Assembly (NCBI GenBank): GCA_963820075.1
Contig: CAWFYS010000008.1
Span: 124,001-188,000, forward strand
DNA: 64,000 nucleotides
DNA from: Kumtagia sp963820075
Lineage (GTDB): Bacteria > Pseudomonadota > Alphaproteobacteria > Rhizobiales > Rhizobiaceae
Direction: 5' to 3'
Position 1 is the stretch's first letter. Every line of letters starts with the position of its first letter. Both the position numbers and the translations under genes were made by a program. The notes under the pieces are model-generated. The model saw only the letters and a program-made list of their open reading frames with translations, was not told where the DNA came from and did not search any database. Below are positions 29,998-40,766 of this stretch, in pieces.

Positions 29998-30657
29998 CTA
30001 TCGCGTAATCGGCGATAGCTGGATCTCGACGCGGCGGTTGCGCGCCCTTCCTTCCGGCGTCGCATTGGAGGCGATCGGCCTGGTCGGGCCGAAGCCGGAC
30101 ACGGCAAGGCGGCGCTGGTCGACGCCCTGCGCGCTCAGATACTGGGCGACGGCGAGCGCACGACGCTGCGACAGATCGAAATTGTGGCGGTCGCTGCCGG
30201 TCGAATTGGTGTGGCCGTAGACATCGACAATGGTCTGCTGGTAGCGCTGCAGCACGAGCGTGACGGAATTCAGCACCGAAAAGAATTGCGGCTTGATCGC
30301 GTCCTGGTCGACATTGAAGGTAATGTCCGACGGCATATTGAGCATGATCTGATCGCCGACACGCGTGACGCTGACGCCGGTGCCCTGAAGCTGGGCACGC
30401 AGTTCCGCTTCATTCCTGTCCATCGTCGCGCCGACCGCGCCGCCGGCCAGCGCGCCGACGCCGGCGCCGATCAGCACCGCATTGCGTTGCGCATTGCTGC
30501 TGCCGCCGACCGCCAGTCCAGCGAGGGCGCCGAGGCCCGCGCCCAGCGCCGCGCCGCCGGCAGTGTTGGAAACTCTCCGCTCACCCGTGAATGGATCGGT
30601 CGTGCAAGCCCCGAGAAACGCGGTCGCGGTGACCACGGCGATGATCTTGGTCTTCAT
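29998..30657 (-). CDS. OmpA-family outer-membrane lipoprotein (YiaD-like)
   Basis: 219-aa lipoprotein from the ATG at 30657. The signal peptide and lipobox are clear (KTKIIAVVTATAFLGAC, lipidation at Cys18). A glycine-zipper membrane segment follows (NTAGGAALGAGLGALAGLAV and VLIGAGVGALAGGAVGATMD), then a peptidoglycan-binding OmpA domain with VDVYGHTNSTGSDRHNFDLS, QRRALAVAQYLSAQGVDQRR and NRRVEIQLSPITR. It probably tethers the outer membrane to peptidoglycan. An upstream in-frame ATG (30726) would put 23 residues before the signal peptide and is rejected. Gene order (DEAD helicase convergent, Cys-rich protein upstream) gives no further clue. Confidence 0.93.
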   Translation of the reverse strand: MKTKIIAVVTATAFLGACTTDPFTGERRVSNTAGGAALGAGLGALAGLAVGGSSNAQRNAVLIGAGVGALAGGAVGATMDRNEAELRAQLQGTGVSVTRVGDQIMLNMPSDITFNVDQDAIKPQFFSVLNSVTLVLQRYQQTIVDVYGHTNSTGSDRHNFDLSQRRALAVAQYLSAQGVDQRRLAVSGFGPTRPIASNATPEGRARNRRVEIQLSPITR

Positions 30658-30906
30658 GCGGTCCTTATCCCTCTGAAGGCGCGCCGACTGTCCGCCGGCA
30701 CGAATCCCTTCGCGCCGTATTACCATGAATTGCGGCGAAAAGCGGAACCCGCGGACCAGCCCACCAGAAGTTTTCGGCCCTATGGCTGCAACTTAAAGGA
30801 TGCCGCCCGTGCTTCGACAAGCACCCACGGACCCTTGAAGCCGTGAAACCGCGGGCCGTCGCGGCCGGCGCCGCGACGTGCCATTTATCTGCCGGGCAGT
30901 TACGCC

Positions 30907-31293
30907 TCAATAAGCGCGCGGCGGCACGAACAGGCAGATCGTACGGGTGTCGTTTGCGCCGGCGACCGAGCACCAGTGATACTCTCCGTCCGGCGAGTCC
31001 TTCAGCCGGGTGTCCCTGTAGGCTACGACCTCGCCCGTGCCTTTGATGACATAGCCTTCGGGGCGCTCGCTGATCGCGGTTTGCGGAACCGCCCGGCAAT
31101 CGTAGCCCGAGCAGCAGTGGAACGGATAGCTCCAGCCTTGCGGCTTTGCGGCCGTGGGCAGGGCGTCATGCGCCGCCGCCGACGTGACGGCGGCAAGCAC
31201 CCCGGAACAGGAAACAAACCAGGCAAGAGCGCGGGAGGCGCGGCCGAACCGCGGGCGAACCGAAGGATGGTTGGCTGGGGCTGTCTTGGGCAT
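30907..31293 (-). CDS. Cys-rich exported protein of unknown function
   Basis: 128-aa protein with a signal peptide (SRALAWFVSCSGVLAAVTSA, likely cleavage after AAAH). The mature part is short, with WSYPFHCCSGYDCRAVPQTA (three Cys), a strand-rich centre (RPEGYVIKGTGEVVAYRDTR) and a C-terminal WCSVAGANDTRTICLFVPPR (two Cys). Five Cys and conserved aromatic spacing suggest a disulfide-stabilised periplasmic domain. I recognise this pattern as a small exported protein seen across Rhizobiales, but no function is known to me. Upstream in-frame Met residues are absent, so the start at 31293 stands. Confidence 0.7.
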   Translation of the reverse strand: MPKTAPANHPSVRPRFGRASRALAWFVSCSGVLAAVTSAAAHDALPTAAKPQGWSYPFHCCSGYDCRAVPQTAISERPEGYVIKGTGEVVAYRDTRLKDSPDGEYHWCSVAGANDTRTICLFVPPRAY

Positions 31294-31911
31294 GGCTCAT
31301 TCCTGCAAAAACGTGGCATTCAAGCGCTAGGCTTGCCCGTTCCCGGAACGTGTCTTCCCTAAAGGCCGAACCGTCGGCAATGATCCGCCGCAGCCGCCAT
31401 CAATGCTTCTTTCCACTCACCCAGACACAGATTGGACCGAGTTCTCATCTTGCGCAAGAAAAAATGCTGCATTGCACAATAAAAGTCAGGTCCGACTTAC
31501 GTGCACTCCAACGCGCAACTGTGCGCCGTGGTGGTAAATGGAAGTTTACCAAATCCTTTGCCGTTCTTCCATCGTGATGACTTCGTGACGACCCGTCCGC
31601 GCATGCAACTCTCCGCGAGGCGGGATTTGATCGGATACGAACGGCATTCGGCGGGTAGCGCCTATTGCGGACAAACCGGATCAGGCCGGCGCCAAACAGG
31701 CCTCATATGATCCAAAGGCCATGAATGTGGACCGCCTGGTGCAACAGAGCATGGTCTGCCAAGTCCGTGCCGCCCCGCATCTGCCTGCCGGCATCTTCTC
31801 CCCGTAAACGGGGGGCGCTTTCTTCAACAGTTTCGCCAATCGCCAGCCTCTCAGGAAGCATGCCTTCGATGCGGCGATTGGCAGATGAGGAACGGCAAGA
31901 ACGGTCAAAAC
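31294..31911. other. Intergenic region, no convincing gene
   Basis: Several short ORFs cross this stretch on both strands but none has a ribosome-binding site, domain or conserved pattern. A segment near 31770-31815 (CCCCGTAAACGGGG at its core) resembles the mosaic intergenic repeats of rhizobial genomes, probably decayed. No terminator or tRNA seen. Confidence 0.5.
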
Positions 31912-32017
31912 CTAAGCAGGTTCCGGACAAGTGTTCCACGGCTTTCCGACAGAAACCTGCGACAAAACAAGAGGCTAAGCAGGCGAAGCGTGGGCGAAGC
32001 CACGCAAGTCTGCTTAG
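31912..32017 (+). repeat. Bipartite hairpin repeat, copy B (REP-like, 106 bp)
   Basis: Same layout as copy A: CTAAGCAGG start, hairpin I with GCAGGTT/AAACCTGC, linker GACAAAACAAGAGG, hairpin II with outer stem CTAAGCAG/CTGCTTAG and inner CGTGG/CCACG, ending 12 bp before the prfB stop codon. It may act as transcript 3'-end structure for prfB antisense or, on the other strand, for prfB itself. Confidence 0.9.
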
Positions 32018-32028
32018 GGCCGCTAGTG

Positions 32029-33157
32029 TCACTCTATGTCGGCCATCTGCCCCGGACCGGTTTCAATGCGATGCGACAGGGAAGCTTCCATAAAGTCGTC
32101 GAGGTCGCCGTCGAGCACGTCCGAGGGGCTGCTGCTTTCCACGCCGGTGCGCAGATCCTTCACCAACTGATAGGGCTGCAGCACGTAGGAACGGATTTGA
32201 TGGCCCCAGCCGATGTCGGACTTGGCCGCCTCGGTCGCATTGGCTTGCGCCTCGCGCTTCTTCAGTTCTTCCTCGTAGAGGCGCGAGCGCAGCATCTCCC
32301 ACGCCTTGGCCCGGTTCTTGTGCTGGGAGCGCTCGGCCTGGCACGCAACCGCTATGCCTGTCGGAATGTGGGTGATGCGGACGGCCGAATCGGTGGTGTT
32401 GACGTGCTGTCCGCCCGCCCCCGAGGAGCGGTATGTATCGATGCGCACTTCCGATTCCGGGATCTCGATCTCGATCGAGTCGTCGATGACCGGATAGACC
32501 CAGACGCTCGAAAAGGACGTGTGCCGGCGCGCGTTGCTGTCATAGGGCGAGATGCGCACCAGCCTGTGCACGCCAGACTCGGTCTTCAGCCAGCCATAGG
32601 CGTTGTGGCCCTTGATCACCAGCGTGGCCGACTTGATGCCCGCTTCCTCGCCATCGTGCATCTCCAGCACTTCGACCTTGAAACCGCGCCGTTCGGCCCA
32701 GCGCGAATACATGCGCAGCAGCATATTGGCCCAGTCCTGGCTCTCGGTCCCGCCGGCGCCGGCGTGGACTTCGAGATAGCTGTCGTTGGCATCCGCCTCG
32801 CCCGACAGCAGGGTCTCGATCTGGCGCGCCCTTGTCTCGCCGGAAAGCGAGCGGATCGCCGTCTCCGCCTCGGAAATGACGCTTTCGTCGCCCTCTTCCT
32901 CGCCGAGTTCGATCAGGCCCACATTATCCTCGAGAGCCTGCGAAAGGCGCCTGATCGAAGCAATGCCGTCATCGAGGCCCTGGCGCTCGCGCATCAGCTT
33001 CTGGGCTTCCTGCGGATCGTTCCACAGGCTCGCGTCCTCGGCGCGGCTGTTCAGATATTCCAGTCGCTTTACTGAGGCATCCCAGTCAAAGATGCCTCCT
33101 CAGCAGGCTGATCGCCTGCTTGATTTCATCGACAAGCTTCTCGGTCTCTGCACGCAT
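32029..33157 (-). CDS. prfB: Peptide chain release factor 2 with programmed +1 frameshift
   Basis: RF2 terminates translation at UGA and UAA. The ATG at 33157 starts a 23-codon leader frame (MRAETEKLVDEIKQAISLLR, then RHL) that meets an in-frame TGA. A +1 shift at CTTTGAC moves into the main frame (DWDASVKRLEYLNSR...), which runs to 32029 and gives 375 aa, the normal RF2 length. The catalytic GGQ loop is SSGAGGQHVNTTDSAVRITH; the recognition region contains RLVRISPYDSNARRHTSFSS. Low RF2 slows termination at the TGA and favours the shift, so the gene is autoregulated as in E. coli. It lies upstream of copy B of the repeat and downstream of pbp1A on the same strand (114 bp). Confidence 0.95.
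33085..33100 (-). promoter_or_regulatory. prfB: prfB programmed +1 frameshift signal
   Basis: On the coding strand the order is AGGAGG (33100-33095), a 3-nt spacer CAT, then CTT TGA C (33091-33085). This is the same arrangement as the E. coli prfB site: an internal Shine-Dalgarno-like element 3 nt before the slippery CUU, followed by UGA and C. Reading CUU then GAC restores the RF2 frame. Confidence 0.93.
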
Positions 33158-33271
33158 GCCAGTCTTGTTGCCCTTTTCATTGCGCGGAAAATCAAATCGG
33201 CGCGGACCATAGGGACGCGCCGATTACCTGTAAAGAGCGTCAACCGGCAATCCGGCCGACCCGGTTGGCGG

Positions 33272-35723
33272 TCAATAAAGGCCGCCGCCGCCCTGGCTGA
33301 TTGCCTTGCTGGCCTGCGGCGAGAGCTGTTCGGCCGAAATCGCCTGGCCCTCGTCCATGCCGATCACCCAATAGCTGTCGGCGGGGCCCGTGCCCGGCTT
33401 GAACGCCTCGATAATGGTGCCGGCTGCGCCCTCGCTCGCCTGCATCCCGGTCTTGCGATTTATGGCAATCAGCTTCATGCCTTCCGGCACCTGGAAATCG
33501 ACCATCGGCGTGTCCTTGAGCACTTCGCCCATGAACTCCTTGAATATCGGGGCAGCCAGGCCGCCACCGGTCGCCCCCTTGCCGAGCGACTGCGGCTTGT
33601 CATAGCCCAAATAGAGGCCGACCACGAGATTCGGCGTGTAGCCGATGAACCAGGTGTCCTTTTCGTCATTGGTCGTGCCGGTCTTGCCGGCGATCGGACG
33701 GCCCAGCTCCGAAATCGTCACGGCGGTGCCGCGCTGCACGACGCCCTCCATCATGGAGGTGATCTGGTAGGCCGTCATCGGATCGAGCACCTGCTCGGCA
33801 TTGTCCACCAGTTCCGGCTCGGGCTGGTTGCTCCATTCGGCGGCGACGCAATTCTCGCAATTGCGTTCGTCGTGCTTGAACACGGTCTTGCCATAGCGGT
33901 CCTGGATGCGATCGATGAGCGACGGCTTGATCTGGCGGCCGCCATTGGCCATCACCGCATAGGCCGAAACCATGCGCATGACCGTCGTCTCGCCCGAGCC
34001 CAGCGCCATGGCGATATGCGGCGGCATCTTGTCGTACACGCCGAACCGCTCGGCGTATTCGGCGACGAGTTTCATGCCCATGTCGTTGGCCAGCCGCACC
34101 GTCATGAGATTGCGCGACCGCTCGATGCCCTGGCGCAGCGTCGAGGGGCCGGCGGCCTTGCCGTCATAGTTCTTCGGGGTCCACACTTCGTTGCCGATCT
34201 TGATGGTGATCGGACCGTCCATGATGACGGAGGCCGGCGTGTATGCGTTGTCGAGCGCCGCAGCGTAGACGATCGGCTTGAACGACGAACCCGGCTGGCG
34301 CAGCGCCTGCGTGGCGCGATTGAACTCGGATTCGGAATAGGAGAAGCCGCCGACCATGGCGAGGACGCGGCCCGTATGCGGGTCCATCGCGACCAGGCCG
34401 CCGGAGACTTCCGGTACCTGGCGCAGCATGTAGCCGCCCTTGTCAGCCTTTTCCTCGACAAAGACAACGTCGCCGACTTTCAGCACATCGTCGGGAGAAT
34501 TGGCCTTGACCCGCTTGCCGTCAACCACGTGACGCATGGCGAAGCTCATATCGTCCCTGGCGACCGTGGCCGTGCTGCGCTCGTCGGAGAGAGCGCCGGA
34601 GATTTGGCGCTTGGGCTGCAAGCCGACGGTGAGACCCGCCTTGGAGGCGTCGAGCACGACGGCAAGCTGCCATTCCGGCACGTCTTCCAGGCGCTTGACC
34701 TCGCCCAGCGGCACACCCCAGTCACCGCCCGCGTCGATATGCGTCACCGGGCCGCGATAGCCGCGCAGCGTGTCGTATTTCAACAGTCCGCGCTGCATGG
34801 CGCGCCGCGCGACAAGCTGCATCTTCGGATCGAGCGTGGCGCGAACCGACAGGCCGCCCTCGTAGAGCGCGTTCTCGCCATAGCGGGCTATGATTTCGCG
34901 CCGCACGTCCTCGGTAAAATACTCGCCGGCGAACAGATAGTTGCCCTTGCGCCGCGGCGTCACGCCAAGCGGCTCGGCCTTGGCCTTGGCGCCTTCCTCG
35001 CGCGTGATGTAGCCATTGTCGACCATCTGGTCGACAACCCAGTTGCGGCGCTCGATCGCGCGGTCCGTATAGCGGAAAGGATGATAGTTCGACGGGCCCT
35101 TGGGCAGAGCGGCGAGATAGGCCGCCTCGGCAATCGTCAGTTCGTTCACGGACTTGTCGTAGTAGGTCAGCGCCGCCCCGGCGATGCCGTAGGCGCCAAG
35201 GCCGAAAAAGATCTCGTTGACATAGAGTTCGAGGATGCGGTCCTTCGAATAGGCCTGCTCGATGCGGAAGGCGAGCAGCATCTCGCGAATCTTGCGATCG
35301 TAAGTCTGGCTGGAAGTCGAGCAGGAAGTTCTTGGCGACCTGCTGGGTAATCGTCGAGGCGCCGATCGGCCGGCGCCCCGAACCCGCATTGCGCAGGTTC
35401 GTCACGACCGCCCGGAAGAGGCCGGCAACGTCGATTCCCGGATGACTATAGAAATTCTTGTCCTCGGCGGAAAGGAACGCCGCCTTGACCCGGTCGGGCA
35501 CGGCCTGGATGGGTAAATAGAGCCTGCGCTCGCGCGCGAACTCACCCATCAGCGAGCCGTCGACGGCATGGACACGCGTGGTCACCGGCGGCTCGTAGCT
35601 GGACAGCACTTCGTAGTCGGGCAGGTCCTTGGCGAGACTGCTCACATAAACCGCGACCGCCCCCGCCACGAGCAGCGCGAGCATGGTACCTATCCCGAAG
35701 AAATAGCCGATAAGGCGAATCAT
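33272..35723 (-). CDS. mrcA: Penicillin-binding protein 1A (apparent frameshift near 35319)
   Basis: Class A bifunctional PBP that polymerises and cross-links peptidoglycan. N-terminal membrane anchor IGTMLALLVAGAVAVYVSSL; glycosyltransferase-51 domain with AFLSAEDKNFYSHPGIDVAG (catalytic Glu), GASTITQQVAKNFLL and, after the break, RKIREMLLAFRIEQAYSKD; transpeptidase domain with QPGSSFKPIVYAAALDNAYT (SxxK serine) and GKTGTTNDEKDTWFIGYTPN (KTG motif). One extra base near 35319 separates the first 135 or so residues from the rest; removing it restores NFLLTSSQTYDRKIREM and an 816-aa protein of normal length. Lies between prfB and amiC, all leftward, a common rhizobial order. Confidence 0.95.
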
Positions 35724-35919
35724 TTCAGCTCCAGTCCAAGGCCAGGCGGGTCATGTCGAGTTCGACGCAATCGGCAGCTTGAACCCGTCAGGCCCCACCA
35801 TTGGCACACTCTTGTCGAGCGCATGTGGATAAATTGCGGCAAACCCCTCGGCTTCGTTTGCCGCCTTCCCCAAAACGCCAAAAATGATCATCGCCCCGCC
35901 GATCATCGCGCAGCGGACA

Positions 35920-37100
35920 TCAGCCGCCCGCCGCCTTTGATGCCGCGAAGGCCGATATCGCATTGGAGATCGACGTCACCGCCTTGCCGCGCCATTCGGG
36001 ACTGCGCAGCTGTTCTTCATCCTTCGCGTTCGAGAGGTATCCAAGCTCGACCAGCACCGAAGGAACGTCGGGCGCCTTCAGCACCTTGAAGCCGGCAAAG
36101 CGGTGCGGATTGTTGATGAGACCGACCGTGTCCGACAATTCTCCCACCAGCGTGCGCGCGAATCGGATGGAAAAGGCATGCGTCTCGCGCCGGATCAGGT
36201 CGACCAGAATATCGGCAACCTCGTGATTGTCATCCTTCACCTCGATGCCGGCCAACTGGTCCGACAGGTTCTCGCGATCGGCGAGCGCCTGCGCCTCCGC
36301 GTCCGACGCTCTGTCGGAGACTGTGTACACCGTCGCGCCGCGGATACCCTTGAGCCGGATCGTGTCGGCGTGAACGGAAACGAAGAGGTCGGCGTCGTGC
36401 TGGCGGGCGATCCGCACACGGTCATCCAACCGCAGGAATTCGTCGGCAGTGCGTGTCAGATAGACATCGTAACGGCCTTCCGCCTGGAGCCTGGCCCGCA
36501 GTTCGAGGGCGAAGGCAAGCGTGATGATCTTCTCCACCGTGCCGTGCACGCCTCGCGCGCCGCTGTCTATCCCGCCATGCCCGGGATCGATCACGATGGT
36601 GAAGCGTCTCGCCGGACGGTCGACGGGTGCGCCGACACGGCCGTCCTTCGCCGCGACGACAGTCGACCCCGTCGTCGCAACCTGCTCGGCCAGGGCCGCC
36701 TCGAACTGAAGCTGGCCGGCCGCCACGATATCGAGGGCGAGACGAAAGCCCTGCCCGTCCTCGTTGGGCACGATGTCGGCCTGCTCGATGGCGAACGGAC
36801 CCTTGGCGGCCAGGATCACGCGTGATTTCCGCCGCCGACGGAGCCATAGCTGACATCGCGGATCAGGCCGCGCGGTTTCGTGTCGTTCGGTTCGAAGGCG
36901 AAGCGGGCCTCGGGAAGCTCGATGACCAGGCGGTGCGGATCGCGCAGCAGGAACCATCTCAGATCGGGCTCGGCGTCGAAATGCATGACGACGCGCGTCC
37001 GGGCTGCGTCGCCCGCTATCTTGAAGCCCTTGGCATTCAGGCTCGCGGCCGCCGCCCCGGGGGCCGTCGAGAGAATCGCGAAAAGAACGGCCACGATCAC
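35920..37100 (-). CDS. amiC: N-acetylmuramoyl-L-alanine amidase AmiC-like (apparent frameshift near 36826)
   Basis: Zinc amidase that cleaves the peptide stem from MurNAc during cell separation. Signal peptide VAVLFAILSTAPGAAAA, then an AMIN domain (RTRVVMHFDAEPDLRWFLLR) in one frame. After the break the AMIN end (FAIEQADIVPNEDGQGFRLA) and the Amidase_3 catalytic domain follow: FTIVIDPGHGGIDSGARGVH (His ligand), VEKIITLAFALELRARLQ, ADLFVSVHADTIRL (His) and VPSVLVELGYLSNAKDEEQL (Glu). One base appears missing near 36826; restoring it joins SYGSVGGG to SRVILAAKGP, about 393 aa. Lies upstream of pbp1A and divergent from rne. The printed frame also opens upstream to 37170 in a wrong register. Confidence 0.93.
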
Positions 37101-37791
37101 GCCACAGAAATGTGCGGCAAGAGCTGACGCTCCTTGTCTTCCAGCGAATGGCCCGAGCGGCTGAACTCATTGTGTATCCGTTGCAACGCTGAACAACGAC
37201 CTTAGTGCGCCATCCCCGGCGCGAGGCCGTCGATTAACGATTGGTATCCAGTTTAGGTTAACCAAGCCTTTTCGGGTTGAAATGATTGCGCCGCATTCAT
37301 TTGTCGGCAACCGTAATCCGGGGTTGCCTAAAACACAGTCAAATCATAAAAGCGGTTCTGGTACACTGCAATGCTTGGCGTGCGCCGTCGTCCGATAAGG
37401 CGTGGCGGACGTGGAAGTCGGGTAAATGCGGCCGGACAACTCCAACCGTGCAGGCGTGACCGATAACAGATTTCGTCCCGGGAAGGTGTCCCCACGACTC
37501 CCGGAACGTCATGGAACGCGGCGGGAATGGTAATTTCACGCCGGCTCAACACGAGCAAACAGCCGGTCCGGGCTTTCCGGACCTTGGTTCAAAGAGGATC
37601 CGCTACGCAAGCAATGAGCGCATTTTCGGAAAGGTCCGCTACATACCGCGCCGGTCAGGCGGCGGGCGGCACCACCGTGGCGCGGCTGCAGGCGGACAAC
37701 AACACGACCGAAGCGAAGATTCCGCTCATCCCGAAGCGACGCACCGCGTTGCCTCGCGGCGGAAGGCATGCGCTCGGCAGGAAAAAGCATA
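37101..37791 (+). promoter_or_regulatory. Long leader region between amiC and rne (candidate rne 5' UTR / sRNA locus)
   Basis: 690 bp without a convincing gene, shared by the divergent amiC and rne. Long rne 5' leaders that feed back on RNase E are known in several bacteria. A perfect 7-bp hairpin (GGTCCGG 37565-37571, CCGGACC 37577-37583) lies about 210 nt before the rne ATG, and other short stems occur. Small ORFs on both strands lack ribosome-binding sites. Leader status is inferred from position and length. Confidence 0.5.
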
Positions 37792-40751
37792 ATGCCCAAC
37801 AAAATGCTCATCGATGCCTCCCACCCGGAGGAGACGCGAGTTGTCGTCGTACACGGTAACCGTATCGAGGAATTTGATTTCGAATCACAGGACAAGAAGC
37901 AGCTAAAAGGAAACATCTATCTCGCCCGGGTAACCCGGGTAGAACCTTCCCTTCAGGCGGCGTTTGTCGAATACGGCGGAAACCGGCATGGTTTCCTCGC
38001 CTTCAGTGAAATTCACCCGGACTACTATCAAATCCCCGTCGCGGACCGGCAGGCGCTGCTGCGCGCTGAAGCCGAAGCCGCGGCGGACGACGACGACGAG
38101 GGCGAAGGCGACGATCGCCAGGACCGCAATCGCGGGCGGCGGCGGCGGCGCGGACGAAACCGTGGGCGTGGCGAGGAGGGCTCCGGCGCGGCAGCGGCGG
38201 AGAACTCGGCCGACGGCGAGGACGGCCAGGCCTATATCGAGGACAGCGAAGGCGACGACGGCGAGCGCCCTGCTGACGATGCTCCCGCCGACGGGGGCGT
38301 TGGCGTCGAGATATCGGCCGAAGCCGCGAATGAGCCGCTTCAGCTCGAAATTGCTGAGGAGACCTCGAATGACGCCGAACCCTCCAGCATGGCGGCGGCG
38401 GTCGAAAGCGACGTGATTTCCGAGGAAGTCGAAACCGTCGTGAACGAGTTCCGCGAGACCGACGAGCGGGGGGAAACAGTGCCCGCGCAAGGCGGCGGGA
38501 TCGAGGACGTCTCCGATTCGCTCGGCGAGGAGCACGAAATCGAATCGGTCGGCGCCGGCGACGCGCTTGAGGAGGCGCGCATCCGCCGCAAGCCGATGCG
38601 GCGTCAGTACAAGATCCAGGAAGTGATCAAGCGGCGCCAGATTCTCCTGGTGCAGGTCGTCAAGGAAGAGCGCGGCAACAAGGGAGCGGCCATCACCACC
38701 TATCTGTCGCTGGCCGGACGCTACTCCGTGCTGATGCCCAACACCGCGCGCGGCGGCGGCATTTCGCGAAAGATCACCAGCGCTCAGGACCGCAAGCGCC
38801 TGAAGGAGGTCGTGCAGGAACTCGACGTACCGCAGGGCATGGGCGTGATCCTGCGCACCGCCGGCGAGAGCCGCACCAAGGCGGAGATCAAGCGCGACTA
38901 CGAATATCTGATGCGGCTGTGGGAAAACGTCCGCACGCTGACGCTGCAATCGACCGCCCCGGCCCTGGTCTATGAGGAAGGCAGCCTGATCAAGCGCTCG
39001 GTGCGCGACCTCTACAACCGCGACATCGACGAGATAGCGGTCGCCGGCGACGAGGGCTACCGCGAGGCGAAAGACTTCATGCGCATGCTGATGCCGAGCT
39101 ATGCGAAGGTCGTGCAGCCTTACCGCGACAGCGTGCCGATATTCGCGCGCTACGGCATCGAAGCGCAACTCGACCGCATGCTGCAGCCGCAGGTGACGCT
39201 GAAGTCCGGCGGCTACATCATCATCAACCAGACCGAGGCGCTGGTCGCGATCGACGTCAATTCCGGCCGCTCGACGCGCGAGCACTCGATCGAAGAGACC
39301 GCGCTGCATACGAACCTCGAAGCGGCCGAGGAGATCGCCCGCCAGCTTCGCCTGCGCGATCTTGCCGGCCTGATCGTCATCGACTTCATCGACATGGAGG
39401 ACAACCGCAACAATCGCGCGGTGGAGAAACGCCTCAAGGAGCACCTGAAGAACGACCGGGCGCGCATCCAGCTCGGCCGCATTTCGCATTTCGGCCTTAT
39501 GGAAATGAGCCGCCAGCGCATCCGCGCCAGCGTGCTGGAATCGACGATGAAGCCCTGCCCGCATTGCGGCGGCACGGGTCATGTGCGTTCGGATTCCTCC
39601 GTGGCCCTCCTCGTGGTACGGGCGATCGAGGAATTCCTGCTCAAGGACTCGCGCAACCACATTGTCGTCAAGACCCCGGCGTCGACCGCCATGTACGTGC
39701 TCAACCACAAGCGCGGCACGCTGACGGAGATGGAGGCCCGGTTCGGCCTGACCATCACCGTGGAGGCGGACGAGACCATCGGCTCACAGCACTATGCGAT
39801 CTTCCGCGGCGCCATCGCCGAGAAGTCGCCGGCCTCGATTGCCGCGCCCGGGATCATCAAGCCCGAAATCGACGAAGCGCTCGATGTAGAGGCCGAGGAG
39901 GACGAGCCGGAAGAGGAAGCCGTGGCGGAAGCCACGCAGCGCGAAGTGGTCCGCCAGCCCGCCGAAGCCGATCACCCCGAGAAACGCAAGCGCAAGCGCC
40001 GGCGCCGGCGCGGCGGGCGTGATCGCGATCGCGACTCCGCAGGCCAGCCGCAATTGAGCGCCGAAGCGTCGCCGTCCCACGAAGACGCGGATTTGGACGA
40101 AGCCGCCTTGAACGGCGAAGCCGCTATCGTCGCGGTGGACGTAGGGGCCGTCGACCAGACCGACGACGCGGAGCGCAAGAAGCGGCGGCGCGGCAAACGC
40201 GGCGGACGGCGCAACCGCAGCGATCAGGCCGAACCGGACCAGCACGATTCGACCGAGGAGGAGGGGCCGCGGGACGCCTCGTCCGAACAGCCGGACGAGC
40301 TTGCCGGAACGGAAGTTGCCGCGCGAGCCGAGGCGGGTACGGAGGCCACGCCTGACGCAGGCTCTCCGGAGGCGGGCGAGCCCGGGAAAACCCCGAGGAA
40401 GCGGCGCGCAAAAAAGGCGGAGGCCGGCGACAAGGCTTCTCCCATTGCCAAAGCGGACTCCGAATCCGCTCCCGCCAAAAAGCCCGCGAGGCGTGCTTCT
40501 CGCAAGAAGGCGGTGGCGATCGAAGCGGCGGAGACGGTCGAGGGCGTGGAGCCGGCCCGGCCGCCGAGCCTGAGCCTCAACAAGAACAGCGGACTGAGAT
40601 AGCCTCCCCTGCGCAGCAGGAAGCGTCCGAACCGGCGCGCGAGCCGGAGCCCGTCACGGCGGAAGCCGAACCTATCGCGATGGAACCAGATTCCGCCGCC
40701 ATCAATCGCCCGAAGAAGTCGGGATGGTGGCAGAAGAAGGGCTTTTTCTAA
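37792..40751 (+). CDS. rne: Ribonuclease E (apparent frameshift near 40561)
   Basis: Endoribonuclease that organises mRNA decay and rRNA/tRNA processing. MPNKMLIDASHPEETRVVVV starts the catalytic half. The S1 domain (LKGNIYLARVTRVEPSLQAA, FVEYGGNRHGFLAFSEIHP) is interrupted by a roughly 190-residue acidic, Arg/Gly/Glu-rich insertion before QYKIQEVIKRRQILLVQVVK, as in other alphaproteobacteria. The DNase I-like region has LVAIDVNSGRSTREHSIEET and VIDFIDMEDNRNNRAVEKRL with catalytic Asp residues; the Zn-link is MKPCPHCGGTGHV. The C-terminus is basic and disordered. The printed frame ends at 40602 (NSGLR), but one base restored near 40561 continues to KKSGWWQKKGFF, stop 40751, the conserved alphaproteobacterial tail; total about 986 aa. 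The start follows GGAAAAAGCATA. Confidence 0.95.
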
Positions 40752-40766
40752 GCAAGGCCGGGGGTT

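Noticed and set aside
33086..33088. prfB TGA as another sequence error
   Set aside because: The internal Shine-Dalgarno-like AGGAGG and CTTTGAC context match the known programmed site exactly.
32786..35350. 854-codon + strand ORF opposite prfB and pbp1A
   Set aside because: Shadow of GC-rich coding on the other strand; no domain or start signal, and pbp1A motifs are clear.
37903..39708. 601-codon - strand ORF opposite rne
   Set aside because: Antisense shadow of the RNase E gene.
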